From contig JBAZKM010000001.1 of NCBI GenBank assembly GCA_041650805.1, forward strand, positions 62,001 through 126,000: a stretch of 64,000 bases of DNA. Direction: 5' to 3'. Origin of the DNA: Candidatus Omnitrophota bacterium. GTDB taxonomy: Bacteria > Omnitrophota > Gorgyraeia > 2-01-FULL-45-10. Made by a program: the position numbers and the translations under genes. The notes beneath the pieces were generated by a model. The model was not told the origin of the DNA. It saw only the letters and a list, made by a program, of their open reading frames with translations, and ran no database searches. Positions 49,594-57,381 of the stretch are shown one piece after another; the first letter of the stretch is position 1, and the number at the start of each line of letters is the position of its first letter.

Positions 49594-50046
49594 ATGAAGT
49601 TTACGGAAAAGGTGACTAACTGGGCGCGGATCAAGTCGCCGTGGATACTCCACTTCAATACCGGGGCCTGCAACGCCTGCGACATAGAGATCATCGCGGC
49701 GCTCACCCCGCGATATGACCTGGAACGTTTCGGGGTGCAGCTCAAGGGCACTCCCAGGCATGCGGATGTGCTCATCTGCTCCGGGCCGGTCACAAAACAG
49801 GTCAAGTCGCGGCTGAGGCGTATTTACGAGCAGATGCCGGAACCGAAATTCGTCGTAGCCGTAGGGACCTGCTCCTGCTCCGGCGGCGTCTTCGACGGGT
49901 GCTATAGCGTGGAATCGGGCGTGGATAAGGTAATACCGGTAGCGGCGTACATACCCGGCTGCCCGGCCAGCCCCAAGGCGATAATAGACGGGGTCGTAAA
50001 ATTGCTGGTGAGCCTCGAGGAGAAGGAAGAGAGGGAGAAGAGATGA
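49594..50046 (+). CDS. [NiFe] hydrogenase small subunit (NuoB/HycG-like)
   Basis: The 150-residue protein binds the proximal 4Fe-4S cluster: HFNTGACNACDIEI (CxxC), VVAVGTCSCSGGVFDG and AAYIPGCPASPKAIIDG. As in group 4 hydrogenases and NuoB, it has only this one cluster. The first motif reads CNACD, as in group 4 hydrogenases (CNGCD/CNACD), not the CC pair of complex I NuoB. It passes electrons between the ferredoxin-like subunit and the active site. Confidence 0.9.
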   Translation: MKFTEKVTNWARIKSPWILHFNTGACNACDIEIIAALTPRYDLERFGVQLKGTPRHADVLICSGPVTKQVKSRLRRIYEQMPEPKFVVAVGTCSCSGGVFDGCYSVESGVDKVIPVAAYIPGCPASPKAIIDGVVKLLVSLEEKEEREKR

Positions 50047-50516
50047 CCGCTGAAGAGACGATCGTCTCCGGATTCCAGGATAAGTTCGCGAACCTTGCCG
50101 GGAAGATAAGGGTGGCCAGGCAGAGGCGCATCTTCATAGAAGGCGTCGATCACCTTAATTTTTCTGAAGTATTCGATTACGCGGTGCGGGAGCCGGGATT
50201 CTCGATCCTGCTTACCATAACCGGACTGGACGAAGGCCAGACGCTCGGTTTCATATACCACATGGCAAGGCCGGACGGGATCATACTCAATATCAAGACA
50301 TCCGTCCCGAAAGAGAGACCTGTCCTGAAGACGGTCTGCCGCACCTTCCCCGGCGCAGAGAACTACGAACGCGAGGTGGCCGATCTTTTAGGCGCGGTGA
50401 TCGAGGGGCTCCCGGAGGGGAAACGTTACCCGCTGCCGGACGATTGGCCGGCCGGGCAGTACCCGCTGCGGAAGGACTGGAAACCCGAAACCAAAGACGA
50501 GAAGGAGACACAGTAA
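50043..50516 (+). CDS. NuoC-like subunit
   Basis: The 157-residue protein resembles the 30-kDa subunit of complex I and the N-terminal part of HycE/HyfG: FSEVFDYAVREPGFSILLTITG, GFIYHMARPDGIILNIKTSVP, AENYEREVADLLGAVIEGLP and the C-terminal YPLPDDWPAGQYPLRKDW. It is a structural part of the hydrogenase core. It overlaps NuoB-like by an ATGA junction. Confidence 0.85.
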   Translation: MTAEETIVSGFQDKFANLAGKIRVARQRRIFIEGVDHLNFSEVFDYAVREPGFSILLTITGLDEGQTLGFIYHMARPDGIILNIKTSVPKERPVLKTVCRTFPGAENYEREVADLLGAVIEGLPEGKRYPLPDDWPAGQYPLRKDWKPETKDEKETQ

Positions 50517-50517
50517 T

Positions 50518-51750
50518 ATGCATAAAGTGGTGATCCCCATAGGACCTCAGCACCCAGCGCTCAAGGAACCGGAGAGCTTCAGGGTCACGCTGCAGGGAGA
50601 ACGCATCATGGCATTCAGCGCGCGGCTCGGTTACAACCACCGCGGCATCGAGAAAGCGTGCGAAGAACGCACATACACACAGGACGTCTATCTGGCGGAA
50701 CGCGTATGCGGGATATGCTCGCATGCCCATTCGACATGTTTTGTCCAGGCGGTCGAGGAGATAGCCGCTCTCGCGGTACCTAAGCGAGCCCTGTACATCA
50801 GGACACTGGTGGGCGAACTGGAGAGGATACACAGTCATCTCCTGTGGCTCGGGGTGGCGGGACACGAGGTGGGATTCGACACCCTTCTCATGTACACGTG
50901 GCGCGACCGGGAGATCGTGATGGATATCCTGGCATCCCTTACGGGCAACCGCGTGAACTACGGGATAAACACCATAGGCGGTGTCCGGCGGGATATAACG
51001 CCGGAACAGGCAAAATATGTCCTCGCAGGTATCAATAAACTGGAAGAGCGGACCAAATATTACATACAGGTGGCCAAGGAAGAGGTGACATTGATACAGC
51101 GTTTATCGGGCGTAGGCATGCTGTCGCACGAAGCCGCAATAAAACTCGGCGCCGTAGGCCCGACCGCGCGCGCTTCCGGGGTGGACAGGGACACGCGCCG
51201 CGATGACCCGTATGCCGCATACGGAGAGCTGGACTTCAAGGTCGTCACGGATGACCACAACGACGTTTACGGGAGGACCCTGGTGAGGATGGGCGAGCTC
51301 ATGGAGTCGTATAAGATGATCCGGCAGGCCCTGAAGAAGATGCCGGACGGCCCCATAACCGTAAAGGCGCCCCGCAAGATACCGGCAGGGGAGGCGGTAA
51401 GCCGTTACGAAGCCCCGCGCGGAGAGGACGTGCATTACGTCAAGTCGAACGGTACGGAGAGACCGGAAAGGGTGAAGATGAGGGCGCCCACCCTGGCGAA
51501 TATGCAGACCGTGGCCACCATGCTCAAGGACAGGAATCTCGCGGATCTTCCGATAGTGATAGCCGCGATAGACCCGTGCTTCTCCTGCACGGACCGCCTG
51601 ACGCTCGTAAAAGATCTTTCAACCAGGGAGAGGAAGGTCATGAAGTGGGAAGAGCTCCATTCATACAGCATGGGCTGGTACAACGCAAAGGGTATAGAAT
51701 TTTCGGAGCTTAACAAAAAATTAAAAAGGCTGATGGCAGGAAGGCGCTGA
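50518..51750 (+). CDS. [NiFe] hydrogenase large subunit, group 4 (NuoD/HycE-like) with intact Ni-Fe cysteines
   Basis: The 410-residue protein resembles NuoD but keeps both metal motifs of true hydrogenases: RVCGICSHAHS (CxxCxxxH) near residue 65 and DPCFSCTDR (DPCxxCxxR) near residue 360. These four cysteines bind the Ni-Fe centre, so it should make or use H2. The segment after the second motif (about 48 residues) would be cut by the maturation protease encoded at 53043. HRGIEKACEERTYTQ and the ARASGVDRDTRRDDPYAAY block are typical of the group. The gene is central in the operon. Confidence 0.93.
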   Translation: MHKVVIPIGPQHPALKEPESFRVTLQGERIMAFSARLGYNHRGIEKACEERTYTQDVYLAERVCGICSHAHSTCFVQAVEEIAALAVPKRALYIRTLVGELERIHSHLLWLGVAGHEVGFDTLLMYTWRDREIVMDILASLTGNRVNYGINTIGGVRRDITPEQAKYVLAGINKLEERTKYYIQVAKEEVTLIQRLSGVGMLSHEAAIKLGAVGPTARASGVDRDTRRDDPYAAYGELDFKVVTDDHNDVYGRTLVRMGELMESYKMIRQALKKMPDGPITVKAPRKIPAGEAVSRYEAPRGEDVHYVKSNGTERPERVKMRAPTLANMQTVATMLKDRNLADLPIVIAAIDPCFSCTDRLTLVKDLSTRERKVMKWEELHSYSMGWYNAKGIEFSELNKKLKRLMAGRR

Positions 51751-52694
51751 TGCTCATTTCGATAGTAAACATCCTCATATTCCCGGGTTTTCTGTTCCTG
51801 GCCGTTTTAGGGTTTGCCGCCGAATACATAGACCGTAAACTTTACGCGCGGCTGCAGAACAGGGTGGGTCCGCCGTGGTATCAGCCCGCCGCCGACTTCA
51901 TAAAACTTCTGGGAAAAGAAGATATAGTGCCTGAGGAGGCGAACCCGGCAATATTCAAATTGATGCCGATATTCGCCCTCACGGCCACAATCACCTCCAT
52001 ATCCTATATCCCGCTGTGGGGGGAGAACGCCCTCTTCTCGTTCAACGGAGACCTCATAGTGGTCCTGTATCTTCTGACGCTTCCGACCATCACCTATTTC
52101 CTCGGCGGATGGTATTCGACCTCTCTCTTCTCCAGGATAGGCGCAGTCAGGGCGCTCACGCAGCTCTTCGCGTACGAGGTGCCGTTCTTCATAAGCATAC
52201 TGGCACCGGCGATGCTCGCCAATACCTGGTCGTTAAGCGAGATGGCCGCCTTCTATGCGGACCACAGCTGGTACTGGCTCTTCAATATCCTGGGATTCGC
52301 CATATCGCTCGTGGCGCTCCTGGGTAAGCTGGAAAAGGTGCCGTTCGATATCCCTGAGGCGGAGACCGAAATAGTGGCCGGCACGTTCACGGAATACAGC
52401 GGCCGTCTCCTTGGCCTCTTCCGCCTGAACCTCGATATAGAACTTGTCGTATGTTCCTCTCTCCTGGCGGCCGTTTACCTTCCTTTCTGGCTCGATCTCC
52501 CTGCGGTCACCGGCTTCCTGGTATTCCTGGCCAAGGTCCTGTTCATAATCTGTCTTCTATCTTTCCTCAGGACGCTCTTCGCGCGCCTGCGCATAGACCA
52601 GATGGTCGCATTTTGCTGGAAGGTCCTTGCGCCGTGCGCATTTGTACAATTTTTGTTTGACCTCTATGCGAAAGGGTTCCTGGTGAAGATATGA
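51750..52694 (+). CDS. NuoH-like membrane anchor subunit
   Basis: The 314-residue protein with eight or so helices links the hydrogenase core to the membrane arm: EYIDRKLYARLQNRVGPPWY (the conserved first cytoplasmic loop), LLGKEDIVPEE, GAVRALTQLFAYEVPFFISI and KVPFDIPEAETEIVAGTFTE, all NuoH/HycD signatures. It starts at the last base of the large subunit stop codon and overlaps the ferredoxin gene by 4 bases. Confidence 0.92.
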   Translation: MLISIVNILIFPGFLFLAVLGFAAEYIDRKLYARLQNRVGPPWYQPAADFIKLLGKEDIVPEEANPAIFKLMPIFALTATITSISYIPLWGENALFSFNGDLIVVLYLLTLPTITYFLGGWYSTSLFSRIGAVRALTQLFAYEVPFFISILAPAMLANTWSLSEMAAFYADHSWYWLFNILGFAISLVALLGKLEKVPFDIPEAETEIVAGTFTEYSGRLLGLFRLNLDIELVVCSSLLAAVYLPFWLDLPAVTGFLVFLAKVLFIICLLSFLRTLFARLRIDQMVAFCWKVLAPCAFVQFLFDLYAKGFLVKI

Positions 52695-53074
52695 TACGCC
52701 CCGGAAAGATGATACGACAGCTCCTGGAATCTTTTTTCAGGCGTCCCGCAACGACAAAATACCCCTTTATGAAGAAGGCGACCGACATGCCGGAACATTT
52801 CCGGGGGAAGCTCCTGTTCCATCCGGAGAAATGCATCGGCTGCAAAATGTGCATGAGGGACTGCCCGTCGAACGCCATCACCATAAAGAAGGTGGGGGAG
52901 AAGAAGTTCGAAGCCGAAATAGACCTGGGCAAATGCATATACTGCGCACAGTGCGTCGACACGTGCCCGAAAAAAGCGCTTGAGGCCACCGGAGAGTTCG
53001 AGCTCGCCTCTCTGGACCGCAAAAAACTTAAGGTCACATTCCGTGCAGACGATAAAGTCGCTCCTCAAGGATAG
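52691..53074 (+). CDS. NuoI-like 2x[4Fe-4S] ferredoxin subunit
   Basis: The 127-residue protein has two complete cluster motifs, CIGCKMCMRDCPSNAI and CIYCAQCVDTCPKKAL, with eight cysteines. It would accept electrons from a soluble ferredoxin and pass them to the NuoB-like cluster, or run in reverse. An N-terminal basic amphipathic segment contacts the membrane in this family. The protease gene starts within its 3' end. Confidence 0.92.
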   Translation: MIRPGKMIRQLLESFFRRPATTKYPFMKKATDMPEHFRGKLLFHPEKCIGCKMCMRDCPSNAITIKKVGEKKFEAEIDLGKCIYCAQCVDTCPKKALEATGEFELASLDRKKLKVTFRADDKVAPQG

Positions 53075-53543
53075 GCTCACCGGCGCTAAGAGGATAGCCG
53101 TCCTGGGCGTCGGCTCGGACCTGAGGGCCGATGACGAAGCCGGCCTCCTTGTGGCGAAAGGACTGCTGAAGAACAGCCCGTCCCGGAAGGGCAGGGTCCC
53201 GATCGCGGCCTTCATAGGAGCTACCGCCCCCGAGAACCTTACCGGAGAGATAAAACGTTTTAAGCCCTCGCACCTCCTCATAATCGACAGCGCGGAGTTC
53301 GGCAATAAGCCCGGCACGATCCTCGTGTTGAAGCCGGCCGACATAAAAGAAGGGGTGACCTTTTCCACACACCTCATGCCGGCCAGGATCCTGTCCGAAT
53401 ATTTTCATACCTCCATGAAATGCGACATAACCATAATAGGCATCCAGCCCGGGACGATGAAGTTCGGCAAGCCCGTATCGAAATCGGTAAAGAGCGCGGC
53501 GAAAGAGGTCATCGCGGCCATCCTCAGCGCGGCGAAACGCTGA
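53043..53543 (+). CDS. hydrogenase maturation protease (HycI-like)
   Basis: From GTG 53043 the 166-residue protein has the fold and Ni-sensing residues of hydrogenase maturation endopeptidases: VLGVGSDLRADDEAGLLVAK (first Asp), LLIIDSAEFGNKPG (second Asp), TFSTHLMPARILSEYF (His). It cleaves the C-terminal tail of the large subunit after nickel insertion. The longer frame from 52980 overlaps the ferredoxin gene further and is not conserved. hyp genes for Ni-Fe assembly are not in the window. Confidence 0.85.
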   Translation: MQTIKSLLKDRLTGAKRIAVLGVGSDLRADDEAGLLVAKGLLKNSPSRKGRVPIAAFIGATAPENLTGEIKRFKPSHLLIIDSAEFGNKPGTILVLKPADIKEGVTFSTHLMPARILSEYFHTSMKCDITIIGIQPGTMKFGKPVSKSVKSAAKEVIAAILSAAKR

Positions 53544-53550
53544 TCAGTCT

Positions 53551-54201
53551 ATGCGCTACAAGATGATCATCTTCGACATAGACGGCACCATCACCACCCA
53601 TATAAGTTCCTGGCGCTACATACACGAAAAGCTGCGCATGTGGGACGATATCGCCTTCCGTTATCAGAAGAGGTTCCTGGCCGGGAAGATAAGCTACAGG
53701 AAATTCTGCGAACTCGATGCCGCGCACTGGAGAGGCCTGCCCGAGGCGCGCATACGCCGCATATTCGGGACCGTCCGGTATTCAAAGAACGCGGCGCGCT
53801 ACATAAGGAAACTTAAAGAGGCGGGGTTCATACTGGTCGCCGTCTCTACCGGGTTACAGTTCATGGCCGACAGGATAAAAAGAGAGCTCGGGTTCGATCA
53901 CGCCGTATCGAATGAGCTCGCTTGCCGGGGAGGCATCATCACAGGCAGGGTCAAGATCAATATATCGCACGGAGCAAAGGGAAAGATACTTAAGAAGATA
54001 TTCAGGCGCTTCGGGGTCAGGCCGGATGAGGTGATAAGCGTGGGGGACAGCGAAGGAGACATCCCGCTCGCTAAGAATTCCGGATACTCGATAGCGTTCA
54101 ACTCCTCCAGCGCCCGTCTCTCGAAGATCGCCGACTATGACTGCAGGACGAAGGATTTCGGTGAAGTATACAAAAAGATACTGAGGATAACATATGAATA
54201 A
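53551..54201 (+). CDS. HAD superfamily phosphatase (SerB-like)
   Basis: The 216-residue protein has the HAD motifs: IIFDIDGTITTH (motif I, nucleophile Asp), AVSTGLQFMADR (motif II, Ser/Thr), Lys in HGAKGKILKKI (motif III), and VISVGDSEGDIPLAKNSG (motif IV). The helical cap inserted after motif I fits HAD-IB enzymes such as phosphoserine phosphatase. The substrate cannot be read. It lies 7 bases after the protease gene and overlaps the YgiQ-type gene by 8 bases. Confidence 0.85.
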   Translation: MRYKMIIFDIDGTITTHISSWRYIHEKLRMWDDIAFRYQKRFLAGKISYRKFCELDAAHWRGLPEARIRRIFGTVRYSKNAARYIRKLKEAGFILVAVSTGLQFMADRIKRELGFDHAVSNELACRGGIITGRVKINISHGAKGKILKKIFRRFGVRPDEVISVGDSEGDIPLAKNSGYSIAFNSSSARLSKIADYDCRTKDFGEVYKKILRITYE

Positions 54202-55969
54202 GGGATTCCTCCCGGCCTCCGCAGAAGAGATGGAACGGCGCGGCTGGAAAGAACCGGATATCGTCCTGATCACCGGCGACGCCTATGTGGACCACCCGTC
54301 CTACGGCACTGCTCTCATCGGAAGGGTGCTCGAATACGCCGGATTCCGGGTTGGGATAATAGCGCAGCCTGACTGCAGCCGTACGGACGACTTCAAAAGA
54401 CTCGGAAGGCCGAAACTCTTCTTCGGGGTCACCGCGGGAAACCTCGATTCTATGGTGGCCAACTATACGGCCAACCGGAAGATACGCACCGGTGACGATT
54501 ATTCTCCGGGCGGCAGGGCAGGCCTGAGGCCGGACAGGGCGACCATCGTCTACACAAATAAGATAAAGGAAGCGTTCCCCGGGGCTGTCGTCGTAATAGG
54601 CGGGATGGAAGCGAGTATGAGGCGGCTGGCCCATTACGATTACTGGTCCGATACGGTCCGCCGCTCCGTATTGTTCGATGCCAAGGCCGATATACTAGTA
54701 TACGGGATGGGGGAGAGGCAGATCACCGAGATCGCGCGCCGCCTGAGGCAGGGTGACCCCATAAAGGCGCTGGATGATATAAGGGGGACCGTTACGGCGC
54801 GCGGGGACTTAAGCGGTATCGATGGCTATATCGAGATCCCGTCGTTCGATTCGGTCAAGTCAGATAAGGATGCTTTCAATAAAGCGCTGAAGACGGTCTA
54901 TTCACAGGCAGACCCGTTCCGCGGCAGGACGATAGTCCAGCGGCACGGCGACAGGTTCGCCGTACATCATCCTCCGGAACTCCCGTTAAAGACGGGAGAG
55001 ATGGATAAGCTCTATAGCCTGCCGTATCTGCGTAAGCCGCATACCATATACGACGGCATCGGCGCCATCCCCGGTTTCGAGATGGTCAGGTTCTCCGTCA
55101 CCTCCCACCGCGGATGCCCCGGCGGTTGTAACTTCTGCTCTCTATACCTCCACCAGGGCAGGATCGTCCAGAGCAGGAGCGAAAGATCGATAGTCGAAGA
55201 AATATCGGAGATCTCTCGCGATAAAGATTTCCGCGGTACGGTCACCGACATAGGCGGCCCTACGGCCAACCTGTACAGGGCAAGGTGTGAGCGATGGACG
55301 GATAGAGGCGCCTGTGAAGGTAAACATTGCCTGACGCCGGCGAAGTGCAAAGATCTCACGCTCGGATATCCCGAGATGATGAAGCTATGGAGATCCGTAA
55401 AGGATATCGGCAGGGTAAAACACGTATTCACGGGGAGCGGGGTCAGGTACGACCTCCTGACCGACAAAGGATCGGACGGATACTTCAACGCCTTATGTAA
55501 GGAACATATCAGCGGACAGCTCAAGGTGGCCCCGGAACACAGCGAAGAGGCGGTCCTGAAGCTTATGAACAAACCCTCTTTCAAAGTATACGAAAATTTC
55601 TTAAACAAGTTCGGCGCTATGAACGGGAGATTACGGAAGAGACAGTACCTTGTCAATTACCTGATAAGCGCGCATCCGGGCGCCCGGCTGGAAGACGCAC
55701 TGCGCCTTTCGCTTGAGCTCATTAAGCTCGATATACACCCAGAACAGATACAGGACTTCATACCGCTTCCCATGACCGTTTCGGGGGGCATGTACTACAC
55801 GGAGAGGGACCCTTTTACGGGAAGGCCTGTCTACGTGGCAAAGGGGGAGAGGGAGAGAAAACTGCAGAGGGCCCTCCTCCAGTATAAACAACCCAGGAAC
55901 AGAAGGTATGTGCTGGAGGCGCTGAGGAAACTGGGCAGGATGGACCTTAAGACTGTATTTTTACACTAG
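54194..55969 (+). CDS. YgiQ family radical SAM protein
   Basis: The 591-residue protein matches YgiQ (UPF0313): N-terminal LITGDAYVDHPSYGTALIGR, VVIGGMEASMRRLAHYDYWSD, the radical SAM triad in SHRGCPGGCNFCSLYLHQGR (CxxxCxxC) and the C-terminal HPEQIQDFIPLPMTVSGGMY with PRNRRYVLEALRKLGR. The biochemical role of YgiQ is unknown. It is full length for the family. The ATG overlaps the HAD gene stop. Confidence 0.93.
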   Translation: MNKGFLPASAEEMERRGWKEPDIVLITGDAYVDHPSYGTALIGRVLEYAGFRVGIIAQPDCSRTDDFKRLGRPKLFFGVTAGNLDSMVANYTANRKIRTGDDYSPGGRAGLRPDRATIVYTNKIKEAFPGAVVVIGGMEASMRRLAHYDYWSDTVRRSVLFDAKADILVYGMGERQITEIARRLRQGDPIKALDDIRGTVTARGDLSGIDGYIEIPSFDSVKSDKDAFNKALKTVYSQADPFRGRTIVQRHGDRFAVHHPPELPLKTGEMDKLYSLPYLRKPHTIYDGIGAIPGFEMVRFSVTSHRGCPGGCNFCSLYLHQGRIVQSRSERSIVEEISEISRDKDFRGTVTDIGGPTANLYRARCERWTDRGACEGKHCLTPAKCKDLTLGYPEMMKLWRSVKDIGRVKHVFTGSGVRYDLLTDKGSDGYFNALCKEHISGQLKVAPEHSEEAVLKLMNKPSFKVYENFLNKFGAMNGRLRKRQYLVNYLISAHPGARLEDALRLSLELIKLDIHPEQIQDFIPLPMTVSGGMYYTERDPFTGRPVYVAKGERERKLQRALLQYKQPRNRRYVLEALRKLGRMDLKTVFLH

Positions 55970-55975
55970 ACCATT

Positions 55976-57256
55976 ATGACCTTAAAAGCGGTATCCCCGT
56001 ATAAAATGGTGGTTGCGGACAGGAGAGGGAGGATCTTCCCCGTGCCCGGGATAGAGCCGCTGGGCATGGAGTCAGGCAGATTTTTCCGGTTCCGCGGCGA
56101 AGACCTTATCCCCTTACCGGAAGGCAGCCGGCTCTTCATGCTTCCCGGCAGGACCCCTGTCGGTTACGACGGAGGCTCCGGCAACATAAGGGCCCTAGAC
56201 AGATACCTTGCAGCCGCCGCCTTCACCCCGCCGGGCTTCACCGTGACGCATAATAGCGCCTATGAAGAGAGGGGTACCGCGCGCATCCTCCCGCTCTTCG
56301 CGTATGCTGCGGTGGCGTGGCGTAATGACAGATTTTACGCCGCCGTGACACTGGTAGACCGGGACCGTAGGCACAGCGAGGATACGATCGACATAAAGAA
56401 GGTGAGAGAAAAGATAAAGCTTTTCAGGAAGATATTCCCCCATAACCGCGTGGTACGCCACCTGGAAAGATGCGCCACCGGATACTCCTGCCCCAACGCC
56501 CAGAACTTTTTCCTCTCAAGATACGAAGCGCCCCTGCCAGTATCGCCGCGTTGTAACGCGAACTGCGCGGGGTGCATATCTTATCAGCCGCGCGGCCGCT
56601 GTCCCGCGACGCAGCCGAGGATAAGATTTACCCCGGCCCCGGAAGAGTTATCGGAAGTCGCTCTTTTTCATATCGATAATGTCCTCGGCGCAATAGTGAG
56701 CTTCGGCCAGGGCTGTGAGGGCGAACCGCTCCTGGCGGCAGATACGATATCCGAGACGATACGCCTGATAAGGCGGCGAACGCCGCGCGGCACAATACAT
56801 ATGAATACGAACGCAAGCCGACCGGAAGCCGTAAGGCGCCTCTTCGACTCAGGCCTCGACAGTATGCGCGTGAGCATGAATAGCGTACGGCCCGAGTACT
56901 ATACGCGTTATTATAAGCCGCGCGGGTATACGTTCCGTGACGTACTGAGATCGATAGAGTCGGCCCCGGGGAAGAGAGGGTTTGTGGCGCTCAACTACCT
57001 GACCATGCCCGGATTCACCGATTCCGAGAGTGAATTCGCGGCATTGAAAGGCATTCTTAAGAGTCATAATATAGGCATGATCCAGTGGAGGAATCTCAAC
57101 TTCGACCCACAGGCGTATTTCAGGGAGATCGGGCTTACCGTACCGCGCCATGATATCCTTGGCATCCGCCATGTAATAGCCTCTCTCAAAAAAGATTTCC
57201 CCGGGCTGCTCATGGGCTACTTCAACCCGCCTAAAAAGGGCCAAAAAAAATCTTGA
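55976..57256 (+). CDS. uncharacterised radical SAM protein
   Basis: The 426-residue protein has an unfamiliar N-terminal 185 residues (rich in Arg and Phe, ending RHLERCATGYSCPNAQNFFL), then a radical SAM core with VSPRCNANCAGCISYQPRG (CxxxCxxC) and AIVSFGQGCEGEPLLAADTI, then HMNTNASRPEAVRRLFDSGL. It probably binds one 4Fe-4S cluster and cleaves SAM. Extra cysteines near 167 and 173 might bind a second cluster. No specific family is recognised. It lies 6 bases after the YgiQ-type gene. Confidence 0.75.
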   Translation: MTLKAVSPYKMVVADRRGRIFPVPGIEPLGMESGRFFRFRGEDLIPLPEGSRLFMLPGRTPVGYDGGSGNIRALDRYLAAAAFTPPGFTVTHNSAYEERGTARILPLFAYAAVAWRNDRFYAAVTLVDRDRRHSEDTIDIKKVREKIKLFRKIFPHNRVVRHLERCATGYSCPNAQNFFLSRYEAPLPVSPRCNANCAGCISYQPRGRCPATQPRIRFTPAPEELSEVALFHIDNVLGAIVSFGQGCEGEPLLAADTISETIRLIRRRTPRGTIHMNTNASRPEAVRRLFDSGLDSMRVSMNSVRPEYYTRYYKPRGYTFRDVLRSIESAPGKRGFVALNYLTMPGFTDSESEFAALKGILKSHNIGMIQWRNLNFDPQAYFREIGLTVPRHDILGIRHVIASLKKDFPGLLMGYFNPPKKGQKKS

Positions 57257-57280
57257 CATAAGCAAAAGATGTGATAATAT
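57253..57280 (+). promoter_or_regulatory. pyrG-carAB promoter
   Basis: Perfect TTGACA (57253-57258), 16-base spacer, TGA, TAATAT (57275-57280). The start is near 57287, leaving a leader of about 95 bases before pyrG. Confidence 0.78.
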
Positions 57281-57290
57281 AACAGATGAC

Positions 57291-57366
57291 AGTTCGAAGC
57301 GGAACTATGCAAAAACAAAGGCGTTTTAGGGCCGGACCATCGGCGCTTAAAACGCCCTTTCTGTTT
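57291..57366 (+). promoter_or_regulatory. pyrG leader: hexaloop hairpins plus terminator
   Basis: P1 is AGTTC-[GAAGCG]-GAACT (57291-57306; loop has G4 but G at 1). P2 is AAAAC-[AAAGGC]-GTTTT (57312-57327), A1 and G4. P2 overlaps the terminator 5' arm: GGCGTTTTA (57320-57328) pairs with TAAAACGCC (57348-57356) around an inner GCCG-[GACCAT]-CGGC hairpin, followed by CTTTCTGTTT. The same tail follows the terminator in front of the sigma-like gene. Confidence 0.75.
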
Positions 57367-57381
57367 GTAGGGGATAGGAAG

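Noticed and set aside
52980..53042. Extended N-terminus of the hydrogenase protease from 52980
   Set aside because: It lies within the ferredoxin subunit gene and reads a serine/arginine-rich segment unlike the family, which starts near the GTG at 53043.
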